DNA from: Bacteroidota bacterium
GTDB taxonomy: Bacteria; Bacteroidota; Bacteroidia; Flavobacteriales; Crocinitomicaceae
Length of the DNA stretch: 12,918 nt
Assembly (NCBI GenBank): GCA_029558435.1
Contig: JAKQEZ010000671.1
Span: forward strand, 1 to 12,918
Reading direction: 5' to 3'
Shown: in pieces, positions 1-6,887 of the stretch
Numbering within the stretch: position 1 is the stretch's first letter
Layout: every line of letters begins with the position of its first letter
Made by a program: the position numbers and the translations under genes
Notes under the pieces: generated by a model
Told to the model about the DNA's origin: nothing
Database searches by the model: none
The model's input: only the letters and a program-made list of their open reading frames with translations

Positions 1-108
1 GGATACAAAACAGCTAAAAGACGATTTGCAATGGAAATCAGAAACCTAACAATCGCTTTAATAGTTGTACAATGCGGCGGTGATCCAAAGCTATTTTTTA
101 AAACATAA
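1..108 (+). CDS. 3' end of an unrecognised gene, cut by the window edge
   Basis: Frame 1 is open from the first base to a TAA at 106-108 and gives 35 C-terminal residues. The tail is basic (KRR near its start), then a short hydrophobic stretch (LTIALIVV), then a CGGD segment, ending FFKT. I do not recognise a family in so short a piece. Two things support it being a real gene end: the frame runs to the edge without a stop, and a plus-strand hairpin with a T-run follows at 140-161. It converges on the minus-strand regulator gene, whose stop is at 179. It could instead be a chance open frame in about 100 bases. Confidence 0.45.
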   Translation, partial: GYKTAKRRFAMEIRNLTIALIVVQCGGDPKLFFKT

Positions 109-136
109 AAAATGGCCGGAATTTCTTCCGACCATT
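106..136 (-). terminator. Rho-independent terminator of the kinase-regulator operon
   Basis: Read on the minus strand, an 11-bp stem (136-126 with 121-111) contains one G-U pair, is closed by a GAAA tetraloop of the GNRA type, and is followed by a run of six U. On the plus strand the G-U becomes a C-A mismatch, so the structure favours the minus transcript. It lies about 43 bases past the stop of the response regulator gene. Confidence 0.75.
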
Positions 137-139
137 CGT

Positions 140-161
140 GACGGATAACCCGTCCTTTTTT
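140..161 (+). terminator. Short rho-independent terminator for the upstream plus-strand gene
   Basis: The stem GACGG/CCGTC (140-144 with 150-154) has a five-base loop and is followed by C and six T (156-161). It sits about 30 bases after the plus-strand stop at 108. The stem is short but GC-rich and the T-run is on the correct side for plus-strand transcription. It is interleaved with the minus-strand terminator just before it. Confidence 0.6.
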
Positions 162-178
162 GTTTTATAACAATGCTA

Positions 179-871
179 TTATTCTTTAATCAACAACTTA
201 AAACCTTTACCGTGCACGTTCATGATTTCAATGTTTTCATCGTCTTTTAACAGCTTGCGCAATTTTGCAATGTACACATCCATGCTTCGGCCATTAAAAT
301 AATTATCATCGCCCCATACGGCACGCAAAGTAGCCTGACGGTCTAAAATTTCGTTTTTGTTTTTTACCAATAAGTTCAACAATTGATTTTCCTTTGTGGT
401 CAACTTCTTTACTTCTTCTTTGGTATACAGTAAGCGCAATTCTGGTTCGTATTTTATTGTGCCAATATAAATATCACCGCTTTGTTCGGTTGAATCGCCA
501 ATAGCACGTCTTGCAATTGCACTAATGCGCGCAATCAACTCTTCCATTGAAAAAGGTTTGGTTAAGTAATCATCGGCACCAAGATCAAACCCTTTTAATT
601 TATCTTCTTTCATGTCTTTGGCTGTCAAGAATAAAATTGGAACTTTTTTGTCCAACTCACGAATTTCTTTCGCAAGTGAAAATCCATCCATTTTTGGCAT
701 CATGACATCAAATACACAAAAATCAAATTTAGTACTGTTAAATTCTTCCAAAGCAGCCTGACCATCACGTTTAAGCGTTACTTTAAATCCTTTTGATGTT
801 AAATAAGTAGTAAGTAACAAACCTAAATTTTCATCGTCTTCGGCTAATAAAATAGCTAATTTTTTTTCCAT
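179..871 (-). CDS. rprY: OmpR-family response regulator, RprY-like
   Basis: A 230-residue DNA-binding response regulator, the partner of the sensor kinase encoded just upstream. The receiver domain spans about residues 5-120, with acidic pocket D12/D13, phospho-acceptor D55 in the FDVMMPKMDG motif, T83 and K105 (TKPF). A linker leads to an OmpR/PhoB winged helix at about 132-228, with a recognition-helix region containing RSMDVYIAKLRKLL and a C-terminal hairpin (HGKGFKL). Length and sequence closely resemble RprY of Bacteroides from memory. The start lies 2 bases after the kinase stop, so the two are very likely translationally coupled. Once phosphorylated it should bind DNA and control transcription; the regulon cannot be read from this window. 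The family assignment is firm and the RprY name is by resemblance. Confidence 0.93.
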   Translation of the reverse strand: MEKKLAILLAEDDENLGLLLTTYLTSKGFKVTLKRDGQAALEEFNSTKFDFCVFDVMMPKMDGFSLAKEIRELDKKVPILFLTAKDMKEDKLKGFDLGADDYLTKPFSMEELIARISAIARRAIGDSTEQSGDIYIGTIKYEPELRLLYTKEEVKKLTTKENQLLNLLVKNKNEILDRQATLRAVWGDDNYFNGRSMDVYIAKLRKLLKDDENIEIMNVHGKGFKLLIKE

Positions 872-873
872 AA

Positions 874-2478
874 TTATTTTTTTATTTCAATTGTAAAAGT
901 TGAGCCCTCCCCGTATTTACTAGCAACACTGATTTTCCATCCGTGCATCTGGCAAATTCCTTTCACATAGCTCAACCCCAATCCAAAACCTTTCACATTG
1001 TGAACGTTTCCTGTAGGAATACGATATAATTTATCAAATATTTTATTTAAGTGTTCTTTTTTTATTCCAATTCCTTTATCAGCCACCGAAATTTGAATGC
1101 TATTTCCTGTTGAAACCATTGTTATCGTTACGTTTGGCTCATCTTCTGAATACTTAATGGCATTGTCCACTAAATTAGAAATTGTATTGGTAAAATGCAA
1201 CTTATCTGCTTCAATATAAATCAATTCCACGCCAATATTGATATTTATTTTACCATTGGTGTTTTGTAAACGCAATTGCGCACGGTGAACCACATCGTAA
1301 ATAACCTCGTTGACCAATACTTTTTCTTTGTTCAAATGAATTTCTCCTTTATCCATCGTTGAACTTTGCAAAATACTATCCACCAACACACTTAATCGTT
1401 GGTTTTCATTATCAATCATTCGGATAAAAGGTTGTACATTGGTATCAACTAAACCTACCACATCATCATCGTTCATTGCTTGACATGCCAATGAAATTGT
1501 AGAAATTGGTGTTCTAAACTCATGGGTCATGTTGGAAATAAAATCGTTTTTAATTTCAGATAATTTCTTTTGGGTTAAAATGGTTTGAAACAAATAAATC
1601 AATACCCAAAAAATAAGCGAAACCAACAATATACTGATGAGCAATGGAAACCACAATTCTTTCAATAAAAATCCATTTTTTAGTGTGAAATCAACATACA
1701 AAGTCAATTTTTCATCAAACAAATTGCTGGGAAATAAATGAGTTGCAAATGCGTTGGTGGTGTCTAATTTAGCATTGTATTGTTCAATTTTAGAGTGGCA
1801 AACAATGGGTTTTTTCGACTCGTTGACCACCACAAATTCAAATTTGGCAGGCAATTTATCGTCTTTAAGCTCTGTTCGAATTACTGAATCTAAAAAAGCG
1901 ATATCAAACACATTTCCAGGAGTTTCATACAAGCTTTCTTTGAACGATTGCATCATGATGTCGTTTACAAATCGTGCTTTTTCAAACATTTTTTTTACTA
2001 CATCTCGATTGAGGTGAATGGCAACTCCAACAGAATCTTTTGGGGTTTTTCCTTGATAAAAATCACGCAGTTGACGCACGTCCTTTGCCAACACACGTTG
2101 TTCGGCTTTCAATCCTATCAATGAATCAAAACTTTGTCCTTGTACCAAAAGGTAGTTTTCCTGTTTTCCATTTTCCCAAATCATGGTGTCTTTGATGGAA
2201 ATTGTTTCTTTTGGGGCAATTAAATTTTGAAATTCTTCTTTTAAAATTTCTTTATAATGACCGTTAAAGTTTTTGTTGGCAATGGTAAAAAAATGACGTA
2301 CATCTTCCGCTTTTTCATGGCGAACAGCAATGCGCTCTAATGTGGTTTGCACCTGGTCGGCAAATTGATGCGATTTTTTATCAAACATTTGTTTTGTTTG
2401 ATAAGCCTGTATCAGCAACAACGCCAAAATAGCTGCAACTACAATAACAATGATAACATTTACCCTAATTTTTCCCAC
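874..2478 (-). CDS. rprX: Membrane sensor histidine kinase, RprX-like
   Basis: A 534-residue sensor kinase of the inner membrane. Transmembrane helix 1 is at about residues 7-25, a periplasmic sensor domain of about 245 residues follows, and transmembrane helix 2 is at about 275-298. The HisKA helix holds the H-box with H319 (MTHEFRTP), the N-box has N435/N439 (NLVDNAIKYS), G1 is D467-KGIG and G2 is GFGLGLS (497-503). No HAMP domain is obvious; helix 2 runs almost directly into the dimerisation helix. The start is GTG at 2478: an in-frame TAG lies two codons upstream, and the next ATG (residue 31) would remove the first membrane helix. It should autophosphorylate on H319 and pass phosphate to D55 of the adjacent regulator. 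The signal is unknown. The pairing and architecture match RprX/RprY of Bacteroides. Confidence 0.92.
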   Translation of the reverse strand: MGKIRVNVIIVIVVAAILALLLIQAYQTKQMFDKKSHQFADQVQTTLERIAVRHEKAEDVRHFFTIANKNFNGHYKEILKEEFQNLIAPKETISIKDTMIWENGKQENYLLVQGQSFDSLIGLKAEQRVLAKDVRQLRDFYQGKTPKDSVGVAIHLNRDVVKKMFEKARFVNDIMMQSFKESLYETPGNVFDIAFLDSVIRTELKDDKLPAKFEFVVVNESKKPIVCHSKIEQYNAKLDTTNAFATHLFPSNLFDEKLTLYVDFTLKNGFLLKELWFPLLISILLVSLIFWVLIYLFQTILTQKKLSEIKNDFISNMTHEFRTPISTISLACQAMNDDDVVGLVDTNVQPFIRMIDNENQRLSVLVDSILQSSTMDKGEIHLNKEKVLVNEVIYDVVHRAQLRLQNTNGKININIGVELIYIEADKLHFTNTISNLVDNAIKYSEDEPNVTITMVSTGNSIQISVADKGIGIKKEHLNKIFDKLYRIPTGNVHNVKGFGLGLSYVKGICQMHGWKISVASKYGEGSTFTIEIKK

Positions 2479-2492
2479 CTTCTATTTTTTAA

Positions 2493-2500
2493 CAAAATTA
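2493..2500 (-). promoter_or_regulatory. Candidate -7 box for the kinase-regulator operon
   Basis: On the minus strand this reads TAATTTTG, an exact match to the Bacteroidota -7 consensus TAnnTTTG. It lies 14 bases before the GTG start, giving a short leader. No good TTTG -33 box is at the usual distance; the nearest is a weak GCTG about 19 bases upstream. It lies beyond the terminator of the preceding minus-strand gene, so the operon needs its own promoter. Confidence 0.45.
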
Positions 2501-2549
2501 CTGCTTCCTATTGCTGAAACAGCCGAGCTTAACGTTTATTAACACTCAC

Positions 2550-2580
2550 AAAAAAAGTCGGAAGTTTGGGCTCCCGACTT
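2550..2580 (-). terminator. Rho-independent terminator of the small secreted-protein gene
   Basis: On the minus strand a 10-bp stem (2580-2571 with 2564-2555, one G-U pair) has a six-base loop and is followed by a run of U. It starts about 25 bases after the stop of the 118-residue gene and ends well before the kinase promoter region, separating the two minus-strand units. Confidence 0.8.
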
Positions 2581-2604
2581 AGAACTTAGTATTTTTTAAT
2601 CTGC

Positions 2605-2961
2605 TTATTTCAAATATTTCTCAAACAATTGATCTCTGGAAATAGTTTCGCCAGCAACATTGATTGTTTGAACTTCACATCCTGCTAAGAAACGAACAAT
2701 GATAGCACGTGAACGCTCATCGTTTTCTACCATTTTAATCGTTGCAACTTTTGTAGATTCATTAAAATCTACAGTGAAATACAAGGGATAATATTTTGCT
2801 CTAGAGGCTACATCTTCCTTTGTTAAATTGGATGGCAATGTAATGTAACCAACTCCTTTCTCCTTAATTGACGTCAAATCACTAGCAGTTTTAACACTTG
2901 CTTGACCAAATGAAAATCCTACTAAAAGGATAAAAATAAGTGCTGAAAATAAATTTTTCAT
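2605..2961 (-). CDS. Small secreted protein of unknown function
   Basis: A 118-residue protein with a classic signal peptide: MKN, a hydrophobic core at about residues 4-17, and probable cleavage near residue 19-20 (SFG/QA). This leaves about 98 residues. There is no lipobox; the only cysteine is C95 in the mature domain. The mature part alternates beta-like and charged stretches (FTVDFNESTKVATIKMVEND) and shows no catalytic motif I recognise. Its own terminator follows, and it is divergent from rnhB with about 93 bases between the starts, so it is probably monocistronic. A periplasmic or surface location is likely. It looks like one of many lineage-restricted secreted proteins in Bacteroidota. 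That it is a gene is well supported; its function is not known. Confidence 0.85.
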   Translation of the reverse strand: MKNLFSALIFILLVGFSFGQASVKTASDLTSIKEKGVGYITLPSNLTKEDVASRAKYYPLYFTVDFNESTKVATIKMVENDERSRAIIVRFLAGCEVQTINVAGETISRDQLFEKYLK

Positions 2962-3054
2962 CTTTTCTAATTTTAAAAGTTAGACGTTAAATAGTACTCA
3001 AAAGTTGTACCAATATACGATAATATTTTAACTTAGTTCCGTTTTAAAGAAAAA

Positions 3055-3657
3055 ATGTCATTAGAAGTTTGTCATACCCTTGGAATTTTTGAAGCTGGTT
3101 GCGATGAAGCTGGTCGTGGTTGTTTGGCTGGACCCGTTGTTGCAGCCGCAGTCATTTTACCCGATGATTTTTCAAATGCATTGCTCAACGATTCTAAAAA
3201 ACTAACCGATAAACAACGTTATTCACTTCGTCCAATTATTGAAAAAGAAGCCATTGAATGGGCTGTAGGAATTGTGGATAATGTTGAAATTGATGAAATT
3301 AACATTCTCAACGCTAGTTTTTTAGCCATGCATCGTGCTGTCGACCAATTAAAAACACGACCTCAACAATTGCTCATTGATGGCAATCGATTTAAGGTCT
3401 ATAAAGACATCCCACATCTTTGTATGGTGAAAGGCGATGGGCGGTTTATGAACATTGCAGCAGCATCAATTTTGGCTAAAACATATCGCGATGATTTAAT
3501 GGATCAATTGCACGAAGAATTTCCGCACTATGGCTGGAAAAAAAATAAAGGTTATCCAACTGCAGAACATCGCAAGGGAATTGAAGAACATGGCGCCACT
3601 CCCTATCACCGAATGAGTTTTACCTTGCTTGCCTCCAATCAATTGAGCTTGTTTTAA
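3055..3657 (+). CDS. rnhB: Ribonuclease HII
   Basis: A 200-residue RNase HII, which cuts the RNA strand of RNA-DNA hybrids and starts removal of single ribonucleotides misincorporated in DNA. It acts in the cytoplasm and uses Mg2+ or Mn2+. The catalytic carboxylates are visible: D17 and E18 in GCDEAGRG, D109 in LIDGN and D128 in VKGD. The GRG loop (20-22), the AAASILAK helix (135-142) and the conserved SKKL segment (47-50) are also intact. The length is normal for the family. The chosen ATG places the GCDEAG motif at the expected distance from the N-terminus, and an in-frame stop lies upstream at 3034. It is the first gene of a plus-strand series; the next gene starts 82 bases after its stop. 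Confidence 0.97.
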   Translation: MSLEVCHTLGIFEAGCDEAGRGCLAGPVVAAAVILPDDFSNALLNDSKKLTDKQRYSLRPIIEKEAIEWAVGIVDNVEIDEINILNASFLAMHRAVDQLKTRPQQLLIDGNRFKVYKDIPHLCMVKGDGRFMNIAAASILAKTYRDDLMDQLHEEFPHYGWKKNKGYPTAEHRKGIEEHGATPYHRMSFTLLASNQLSLF

Positions 3658-3726
3658 GGGGCTCAACCTAACAATTAACTGTTGATTTCTTTAAATCACT
3701 CTTGTTTTTAAGGCTCTAATTCCTTG

Positions 3727-3734
3727 TAAATTTG
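3727..3734 (+). promoter_or_regulatory. Candidate -7 box immediately before the propeller-protein gene
   Basis: TAAATTTG is an exact match to the Bacteroidota -7 consensus TAnnTTTG. It ends only 5 bases before the ATG at 3740, so a transcript from it would have almost no leader. A CTTG at 3701-3704 is a possible -33 element, with a 22-base spacer. The alternative is a chance match, with the gene read through from rnhB. Confidence 0.35.
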
Positions 3735-3739
3735 AAACT

Positions 3740-5887
3740 ATGTTTGGTAGAATTTTTCTTGGAATTGTTGCAATTATCAGCTTGTTGTGGTTGGGTTATG
3801 CAACGTATGACCGTGTTAACAACGATATACAATACACCGTTGAATACCTTTTTAACGATGAAGATGGTGCTGTTTTGATTGTGCATCAACCCGATCAACT
3901 TGAAAGTTTAATTGCTGATTTTAAACTAAATGCCTCTAACAAAGTTGGTGCTGTTCTTCAAACTTTGGCAACTGACAAAATTGCTTCCGTTGCTATTTCT
4001 CAAAATAGAAATCAACTGTTGATTCAAACAAAAAAAGAAATAACTCCAACGTCTGTTTCTACCCTATTCAATAACGCATCATCGTTAAAAATCAATCAAA
4101 AAAAATTAGAAATTCTCGGATTGAAAGGAAGTTTTCAAAATAATTTTATTTACCTCGCCACTGAAGATTATGAACACAATGCAAGCGATTGGAGTGCGGT
4201 GCAATACGATAAAAATGCTGCTGGTTCGTTTATTAATTTGTCAGGAAATCAATATGCAGTTACCGATATTTATTTGAAAAATGGTGGAATTGTTGAATAC
4301 AAATTTCAGGCAAAGAAAACGATCAATGCAACAAAGGTAAACGACCAAGTGGTGTTTGCAAATGTGGTTCCTACATCCAGTACAATTTATGAATTTTACG
4401 AAACCGATTATTTGCGCCATAAATTTCCAGAAATAATGAAAAACCCTATCAACAATTGGTTGAGATATGGGTTGGTAAAAGTTAAAGTCAATGGGAATGA
4501 AGCTGTTATTACCGACTATATTGACGGTCAAGATCCTATTCAAGTGCTGTATGATTTCTACAAAAAAGAATCTAAAGTGGCCGATAACGATTATTTTGCA
4601 AATGCACAATTGCCCAACGTGTTGAATGCAAAAGGCTTGTATGTATATCGATTTGATGATTACGTTGTTTTAGCAAACAATAGAGCTATTTGCGAAACAA
4701 TTATTGGCGATTACAAATTGGGAAAAACAATTTCGCAAAACCCACAAAAGTTGAGCGATGTGTATAATCAATTGCCACAAAAAGTCAATTACCGAAAAGT
4801 AGATACAACCACAAAATTTGCAACTTCTGTCTATAAAAATGTATTGCTAACAACTGTTGTTAGGGGCGAAGTTACACTCAACGCAACCGAAAAAGAAACC
4901 ACCGATTCTTCAAACTCTTTTGTAGTAGGCGGTGTTGCTTCGGATATCCAATTCATTCATGAAAATGCGTTTTTTGTAACAACAAAAGAAAACAAGGTGA
5001 TTTTCTTTGACAATGGGAAGAAAATTTGGGAACAAACGGTTGATGGAGAATTGGTGGGCAATGGAACCCTCATCGACTTGTATGCCAACCAGAAAAATCA
5101 ATTGTTGGTGGCTACTAATAAAAAGATTTACGTGTTTGATATCAATGGTGCGCAACCCAATGGATTTCCTATCAATTTAGACGATCAAACGTTGATTCAG
5201 CAACCTGTTTTGTACCGCTGGAAAGGAAACGGCGTATTCATTGCACCATTAACAGGTGGAAGAATTGGTCAGTTTGACAATCAAGGGCGCGAGTTGGCAA
5301 TTATTCGCACAAAACTAAATGAAATCACCGCCCCTCCTATTGTTTGGGTAAGTGCAAACAAACCATTTATTGGTGTAACAGATGGTGTGCAGTTTGAAAT
5401 GATTCAAGCCGATATTCGCAAATCTTATCGTGTTTTTGCGACAAATGAAGCAAAATTGTTGTTGAAATTGCCGAATGAAATTAAATTGTTTGGTATTCTC
5501 AAAAACCAATTGGTGGCCTATAACCAAAAAGGAGGCGTTTCTTATTTTGAACAATTTAGCAATGGAACCTTGTTGCCAACTTTGCAACCTGAGTTGGGGA
5601 TTGTCGTAAAAGACGGGCAAACCATTAAACTGTTTAACTCAAACGGAGTGCAATGGGGTGCTATTCCATTATCCTTTTCGGATGTAGCCGATGTGCAAAT
5701 TTTTAACACAACAAATGGCGCAACGTTTATTGCAGTTGTGGACGGATTGGAAAACAAAGTGCATTTATACAAATCAAACGGAGCATTGTTTAAAGAACAA
5801 CCGTTGGAGGGAAGTAAAATGGTGCGTTATTACAACGGGCATTTATTTACTGTAATTGATAACTTAATTGTCAAGTATCCATTATGA
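3740..5887 (+). CDS. Membrane-anchored protein with C-terminal beta-propeller-like repeats, function unknown
   Basis: A 715-residue protein that I do not recognise as a characterised family. Residues 5-23 form one hydrophobic helix with no clear cleavage site, so it is probably anchored with the bulk outside the cytoplasm. Residues 30-375 are a mixed alpha/beta region with no catalytic motif I can name. It opens with a segment (GAVLIVHQPDQLESL) that recalls DUF3352-like secreted proteins, but only weakly. From about residue 400 a repeat recurs, a beta strand then F/Y-D/N-x-x-G, at 419-426, 462-470, 508-516, 590-599, 627-636 and 673-681, as expected for a six- or seven-bladed propeller of the PQQ/FG-GAP kind. 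The first ATG is the only plausible start, since it supplies the anchor. It shares an ATGA overlap with the hydrolase gene downstream. A role as an envelope binding or scaffold protein is inference. Confidence 0.88.
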   Translation: MFGRIFLGIVAIISLLWLGYATYDRVNNDIQYTVEYLFNDEDGAVLIVHQPDQLESLIADFKLNASNKVGAVLQTLATDKIASVAISQNRNQLLIQTKKEITPTSVSTLFNNASSLKINQKKLEILGLKGSFQNNFIYLATEDYEHNASDWSAVQYDKNAAGSFINLSGNQYAVTDIYLKNGGIVEYKFQAKKTINATKVNDQVVFANVVPTSSTIYEFYETDYLRHKFPEIMKNPINNWLRYGLVKVKVNGNEAVITDYIDGQDPIQVLYDFYKKESKVADNDYFANAQLPNVLNAKGLYVYRFDDYVVLANNRAICETIIGDYKLGKTISQNPQKLSDVYNQLPQKVNYRKVDTTTKFATSVYKNVLLTTVVRGEVTLNATEKETTDSSNSFVVGGVASDIQFIHENAFFVTTKENKVIFFDNGKKIWEQTVDGELVGNGTLIDLYANQKNQLLVATNKKIYVFDINGAQPNGFPINLDDQTLIQQPVLYRWKGNGVFIAPLTGGRIGQFDNQGRELAIIRTKLNEITAPPIVWVSANKPFIGVTDGVQFEMIQADIRKSYRVFATNEAKLLLKLPNEIKLFGILKNQLVAYNQKGGVSYFEQFSNGTLLPTLQPELGIVVKDGQTIKLFNSNGVQWGAIPLSFSDVADVQIFNTTNGATFIAVVDGLENKVHLYKSNGALFKEQPLEGSKMVRYYNGHLFTVIDNLIVKYPL

Positions 5888-6831
5888 TTGAAGAACATTC
5901 TGATTATTTTTTGAGTAACAACTGCGACAGTAATGAGCAACACCGTTTGTTTTATTCGCAATTTGTTCCTTCGGATAAAAACAGCATTAAAGCAACGTTG
6001 TTAATTGTTCACGGCATGCAAGAACATTGTGGACGTTATACCGATTTTGCACGTTTTTTAGCACACAATGGAATTGCAGTCCTGGCCTACGACCATTTGG
6101 GACATGGAAAAACAGCACAAGGTTCAGCTGATTTTGGCTACTTTGGTAAAAATGGTCGCAAGCAAGTGGTGGCAGATGCTCAAAACATAGCTAATTTTTT
6201 AGGAAAGCAGTTTCCTACTGTTCCGCACTTTATTTTTGGTCATTCCATGGGTTCCTTCATCACGCGCTGTTTATTGCAAATCGCACATGATCAATTTGAG
6301 GGAGCCATTATTTGTGGTACAGGCGGAAAAATTCCGGGCATTCAACTAGCAAAAGCTCTAACTGCTACGCTTAATTTTGTTGCGCCAAAAAGCAAAAGCA
6401 CCTTTATTGAAAAAGTATTTGGCAACATGAACAACGCTCGTTTTAAAGCAGAAGGTAATCAAAACAACACCAATTGGCTCAGCGTTGACACAGAAAATCG
6501 CAAAGCATTTTTAGCAGATGAATTGTGCGGCATTCCTTTTACCAACAATGGATTTGACACGTTGATTGCCTTAAACAGAGATGCCACAAAAAGAAGTTGG
6601 GCAAGCGCTATTCGCAAAAATCTTCCCTTGTTGTTTATTAGTGGAGAAGACGATCCAATTGGTAATTTTGGCAAAGGTGTACGTCAAACGGTAGCCAATT
6701 TAAAAACCGATGGATTTGATAATGTTACAATGCAATTGTATCCTAAAAAACGCCATGAAATTCTCAACGAAGCTAATAAACAAGAAGTTTACACCACTGT
6801 TTTGCAATGGTTGGAAAAAACCAAAGGTTAA
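5884..6831 (+). CDS. Alpha/beta hydrolase, monoacylglycerol lipase / lysophospholipase type
   Basis: A 315-residue serine hydrolase of the Hydrolase_4 (serine aminopeptidase S33) group. The oxyanion segment is VHGMQEH (H43-G44), the nucleophile elbow is GHSMG with S121, the acid is probably D257 (GEDDPIG), and the histidine is H291 (KKRHEILNE). The AYDHLGHG motif (68-75) is typical of monoacylglycerol lipases and lysophospholipases. A cap region fills about residues 140-240. There is no signal peptide or membrane helix, so it should be cytoplasmic. Its ATG overlaps the stop of the upstream gene (ATGA at 5884-5887), which implies coupled translation. The substrate is probably an ester such as a monoglyceride or lysophospholipid, but this cannot be fixed from sequence. 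Family certain, substrate inferred. Confidence 0.95.
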   Translation: MIEEHSDYFLSNNCDSNEQHRLFYSQFVPSDKNSIKATLLIVHGMQEHCGRYTDFARFLAHNGIAVLAYDHLGHGKTAQGSADFGYFGKNGRKQVVADAQNIANFLGKQFPTVPHFIFGHSMGSFITRCLLQIAHDQFEGAIICGTGGKIPGIQLAKALTATLNFVAPKSKSTFIEKVFGNMNNARFKAEGNQNNTNWLSVDTENRKAFLADELCGIPFTNNGFDTLIALNRDATKRSWASAIRKNLPLLFISGEDDPIGNFGKGVRQTVANLKTDGFDNVTMQLYPKKRHEILNEANKQEVYTTVLQWLEKTKG

Positions 6832-6840
6832 TCGCCTACA

Positions 6841-6868
6841 TTGAATTGCGTTAATTTTATTATATTCG
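6841..6868 (+). promoter_or_regulatory. Candidate promoter for the aminotransferase-amidase pair
   Basis: TTG at 6841-6843 is followed after 17 bases by TATATTCG (6861-6868), one base off the Bacteroidota -7 consensus TAnnTTTG. It would start transcription near 6875, leaving about 13 bases of leader before the ATG at 6888. It lies in the 56-base gap after the hydrolase gene. Confidence 0.4.
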
Positions 6869-6887
6869 TTCAACATAATTAGAACGC

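Noticed and set aside
111..2580. GTCGGAAG shared in inverted orientation by the terminators flanking the kinase-regulator operon, as a possible recombination or element boundary
   Set aside because: Only eight bases match, both copies are explained as terminator stems, and no transposase, target duplication or change in composition is seen.
2975..3002. Possible minus-strand promoter for the small secreted protein (TTTG, 16 bases, TAACTTTT)
   Set aside because: The -7 box lacks the final G and the spacer is shorter than usual, so it is too weak to list as a feature.
4241..4609. Minus-strand open frame of 122 codons inside the propeller-protein gene
   Set aside because: Its composition (many Ile, Cys, Phe, His) reads as the complement of an AT-rich coding strand. 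The plus-strand gene has intact repeats through the locus and no start signal favours the minus frame.
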